From: an uncultured Clostridia bacterium
Lineage (GTDB): Bacteria > Bacillota > Clostridia > Oscillospirales > Oscillospiraceae
Assembly: GCA_938049125.1 (NCBI GenBank)
Contig: CALICR010000128.1
Coordinates: forward strand, 1 to 7,845
DNA: 7,845 nucleotides
Direction of reading: 5' to 3'
The notes beneath the pieces are model-generated. The model saw only the letters and a list, made by a program, of their open reading frames with translations, was not told the DNA's origin and made no database searches. A program made the translations under genes and the position numbers. Numbering within the stretch: position 1 is the first letter of the stretch; the number at the start of each line of letters is the position of its first letter. Below, one piece after another: positions 5,429 through 7,845 of the stretch.

Positions 5429-6883
5429 ATGTATCTGATCGGCATCGACCTCGGCACCACGGGCTGCAAGAGCATGGTGTTCGACGAGGCCGGGACCATT
5501 CTCGGCGAGCATTATATTGAATACGACGTCATCTTCCTCCCCGGCGGCGGGGCGGAGCAGGACGCGAACATCTGGTGGGACCACACCGCGACCGCCGTCC
5601 GCGGGGCCATCGCCCAGGCGGGAATCGACGGAAGCGAGGTTGGCGGCCTCTCCGTCAGCGCCCAGGGCTGCTGCTTCGTCCCCGTGGACGAAAAGGGCCT
5701 GCCCCTGGCCAACGCCATCTCCTGGTACGACACCCGGGCCCTGCCCGAGGCACGGGCGCTCTACGAGCGCCACGGCGCGGCGGCCATGTTCCACCGGGTC
5801 GGGCGGCCCGTGGAGTCCCTGGTCTTTCCGGAGCTCATCCGCCTCAAGCGGCTGCACCCGGACCTCTACGAAAAGACCTGGAAGTTCCTTATGCCCCATG
5901 ACTATCTCATCTGCCGCCTGAGCGGCGCGGCGGTGACGGATTACTCCATGGCCAGCGGCAGCATGTGCTACGACGTGGCCCGGCACGCCTGGGCCTCGGA
6001 CCTGCTGGAGGAGTACGGCATCGACGAGCGCAAGCTGCCGGAGCTGCGGGACGCAGGCACCAGGGCCGGCACCGTGACACCGGAGACCGCGGCGCTGCTC
6101 GGCATCTCGCCCGACGCCGTGGTGGCCGTGGGTATGCAGGACCAGAAGATCGCGGCCCTCGGCGCGGGCATCGGCCCCGGCCGCATCACCGTGTCCCTCG
6201 GCACCGCCAGCGCCATTGAGACCATGAGCGATACCTTCGTGGAGGACCCCGCCTGCGTCGTGCCCTGCCACAGCTTTGACAGCCGGCTCTATACCATGGA
6301 GACCATTGTGGATACCGCCGGATCCGCCCTCAAGTGGGCGAAGAACACCGTCTGCCCGGAGCTTGGCTACCGGGAGATGGACGCCCTGGCGGCGGTGTCG
6401 CCCTGCGGTGCGAACGGCGTCACCTTCTATCCCTTCCTCTGCCGCAATGCGGCGGGCGTCAACCAGGGCGGCTTCCGGGGCATCGGCCTCGAGACGACCC
6501 GGGGCGACCTCATTCGCGCCGTGCTGGAGGGCGTGGCCTGCGGCATCCGCTCCCGCATCGAGGAGCAGAAGGCCCTGCTGCCCCATGCGGCGGAGGCCGC
6601 GGAGCTGATGCTCTTCGGCGGCGGCTCCGCCAGCCCGCTGTGGCGGCGCATCATCGCCGACGTTACGGGCATGACCGTGCGGCGGCCCCGGACCCAGGAG
6701 ACGGGCAACCTCGGCGCGGCCATCTGCGCCGGTGTCGGCGCGGGCGTGTACCGCGACCTCTGGGACGGCCAGCGCATTGTGGGCGAGCCGTCGTCCAGCG
6801 ATGCACCGGACCCGGCGAACCGGGCGGCCTGTGAAGAACTCTACGCGCGCTACTGCGCCCTGCGGGAGGAGGTCCTGAAATGA
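5429..6883 (+). CDS. FGGY-family carbohydrate kinase (xylulokinase-like), substrate unassigned
   Basis: A 484-residue sugar kinase with the two-domain actin-like fold of the FGGY family, which transfers phosphate from ATP to sugars or polyols in the cytoplasm. Visible parts are the N-terminal phosphate motif GIDLGTTGCK (5-14, Asp7), the sugar-site region LSVSAQG followed by AISWYDTRA, DYxxCRLSG and DYSMASG, the catalytic base Asp238 in VGMQDQ, the SLGTAS turn near 255, and the second FGGY signature around GGGSASPLWRRIIADV (from 397) with ETGNLGAA after it. Sequence style is nearest to xylulokinase-like members, but the Q-M-H sugar motif of xylulokinase is replaced by A-Q-G. The gene begins 4 bases after the NagA-like stop. 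In ordinary sialic acid operons phosphorylation is done by a ROK-family kinase, so this enzyme points to another sugar or sugar acid. Confidence 0.9.
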   Translation: MYLIGIDLGTTGCKSMVFDEAGTILGEHYIEYDVIFLPGGGAEQDANIWWDHTATAVRGAIAQAGIDGSEVGGLSVSAQGCCFVPVDEKGLPLANAISWYDTRALPEARALYERHGAAAMFHRVGRPVESLVFPELIRLKRLHPDLYEKTWKFLMPHDYLICRLSGAAVTDYSMASGSMCYDVARHAWASDLLEEYGIDERKLPELRDAGTRAGTVTPETAALLGISPDAVVAVGMQDQKIAALGAGIGPGRITVSLGTASAIETMSDTFVEDPACVVPCHSFDSRLYTMETIVDTAGSALKWAKNTVCPELGYREMDALAAVSPCGANGVTFYPFLCRNAAGVNQGGFRGIGLETTRGDLIRAVLEGVACGIRSRIEEQKALLPHAAEAAELMLFGGGSASPLWRRIIADVTGMTVRRPRTQETGNLGAAICAGVGAGVYRDLWDGQRIVGEPSSSDAPDPANRAACEELYARYCALREEVLK

Positions 6884-7845
6884 GAGCCGGTACCGCCATC
6901 CGCGACATTTCCCCCAAGGGACCGGTGCAGCTCTGCGGCTACCCCGAATCCCCGGTGTCCGAGGGCGTCCACGACCCCCTCTATGCCGCGGTCTACTACT
7001 TTGAACAGGGCGGGGAGCAGGCCGTCTGCCTGACGGCGGACCTCTGCTTCTTCGCCCCGCCCCGGGCGGCGAAGCTCACTGCCGCCATCGCCGGGGCCAC
7101 CGGCGTGCCGGAGGAGAACATCCTTCTTGCCGTCACCCACACCCACTACGGCCCGGCCCCGGACTGCGACATCTACCGCGAATCCTTCGGTCCGGAGCTG
7201 TGCCCCGAGTACATGGACTTCGTCCAGGCCCAGGCCGTGGCTGCGGCCCGGGAGGCTGTGGAGACCGCCTTCCCGGCGAAGCTCGCCTGGGGCGCGGGCC
7301 GCTGCGGCAAGGAGCAGGGCATCGGCGGCAACCGCCACGACCCCGAAAAATACGCCCAGGACCCCGAGGTGGGCGTCCTCGCCATCGCTGACGACGAGAA
7401 TAAGCTCCGCGGCGTCCTCGTGAACTACGCGCTGCACCCCACGGTGCTGCCGCCGGACCTGAAGCTCGCGTCGGCGGACTTTGTCGGCTACCTCCGGAAG
7501 GAGGTGGAGGAGGCCTGCCCCGGCGCCGTCTTCGGCTTTCTGCAGGGCTGCTCCGGCAACCAGTCCAGCCGCTATTTCCGCAAGGAGCAGAGCTTCGCCG
7601 AGGCGGAGCGCTTCGGCCGCACCATCGGCAGAGAGGCGCTGCGCGTTCTCCGGGGCCTCACGTTCCGCGACGTCACCGCGCCGCTCCAGGCGAAGCGTGA
7701 TTATTTCTACCCCCGGAATCTGCGGGAAATCCCGCCCTATGCCGAGGCCATGGCCACGGCGCAGCAGGCCCGGGAGGCCTATGCGTCCCTTCTCGCCGCC
7801 CATGCGCCGGAGGCCGAGTGCCGCTCCGCCGAGTGCACGAAGATC
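6880..7845 (+). CDS. Neutral/alkaline ceramidase-family hydrolase, cytosolic form (3' partial)
   Basis: The frame opens with an ATG overlapping the kinase stop as ATGA, has AGGAGG (6867-6872) 7 bases upstream, and stays open for 322 codons to the window end. It resembles the N-terminal domain of neutral/alkaline non-lysosomal ceramidases, zinc amidases that split fatty acid from ceramide. Landmarks are AIRDISP (6-12), the first putative zinc histidine in GVHDPLYA (His31), LTADLCFF (51-58), THTHYGP (His87, His89), NYALHP (His186), SADFVGYLR, and FLQGCSGNQSS near 221-230 in place of the family's G-D-x-S-P region. There is no signal peptide or membrane segment, unlike secreted ceramidases. In a sugar operon it more likely acts inside the cell, perhaps on an N-acyl or other amide bond. 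The true substrate is unknown. The C-terminal part is missing from the window. Confidence 0.8.
   Translation, partial: MRAGTAIRDISPKGPVQLCGYPESPVSEGVHDPLYAAVYYFEQGGEQAVCLTADLCFFAPPRAAKLTAAIAGATGVPEENILLAVTHTHYGPAPDCDIYRESFGPELCPEYMDFVQAQAVAAAREAVETAFPAKLAWGAGRCGKEQGIGGNRHDPEKYAQDPEVGVLAIADDENKLRGVLVNYALHPTVLPPDLKLASADFVGYLRKEVEEACPGAVFGFLQGCSGNQSSRYFRKEQSFAEAERFGRTIGREALRVLRGLTFRDVTAPLQAKRDYFYPRNLREIPPYAEAMATAQQAREAYASLLAAHAPEAECRSAECTKI

Noticed and set aside
4162..5499. Very long open frame on the - strand (about 445 codons); others at 1819-3144, 5351-6586, 3207-4385 and 161-1126
   Set aside because: These lie opposite well-supported genes. Their proteins are rich in Val, Ala, His, Gly, Asp and Arg with no recognisable domains, as expected when GC-rich third positions remove stop codons from the antisense frame.
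7127..7423. Open frames on both strands within the last gene (for example 7127-7423 + and 6850-7803 -)
   Set aside because: The ceramidase-like frame starting at 6880 has a strong ribosome binding site, an ATGA overlap with the kinase and conserved motifs. It simply has no stop before the window end. The others are out-of-frame shadows.

Overview
The window is very GC-rich, with third codon positions nearly all G or C, and strong GGAGG/AGGAGG ribosome binding sites before most genes. All genes run on the + strand and are packed tightly. Strong Shine-Dalgarno sites, cysteine-rich cytosolic enzymes and this gene mix suggest a high-GC anaerobic Firmicute of the Clostridia, perhaps an Oscillospiraceae-like gut bacterium. 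That placement is an inference; no rRNA, tRNA or other phylogenetic marker is present.

Layout: (1) 1-87 is the last codons of an upstream membrane protein, probably a transporter. (2) 88-196 is an AT-richer leader with a terminator-like hairpin. (3) 197-3258 holds a DapA/NanA-superfamily aldolase, two small Cys-rich paralogous proteins of unknown function, a YhcH/NanQ-like sugar anomerase and a short-chain dehydrogenase. (4) 3288-4235 is a NagB-superfamily protein, followed by a strong intrinsic terminator at 4246-4279. (5) 4303-6883 holds a NagA-like deacetylase and an FGGY sugar kinase. (6) 6880-7845 is the first 322 codons of a neutral-ceramidase-family hydrolase, cut by the window end.

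The cluster looks like a cytoplasmic catabolic operon for an amino sugar, or a sialic-acid-like sugar acid. The aldolase could split a 2-keto acid to release pyruvate. The anomerase could supply the right anomer, the dehydrogenase and kinase could oxidise and phosphorylate, and the NagA- and NagB-like proteins could remove an acyl group and then the amino group. It is not a textbook sialic acid operon: no NanE epimerase and no ROK-type NanK kinase are seen, while an FGGY kinase, an SDR, a ceramidase-like hydrolase and two Cys-rich proteins are added. The aldolase and the NagB-like protein also carry substitutions at positions that bind substrate or do catalysis in the known enzymes. The true substrate may therefore be an unusual amino sugar or N-acyl sugar derivative. 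No complete transporter or regulator lies in the window. Long open frames on the - strand were judged to be shadows of the real genes.
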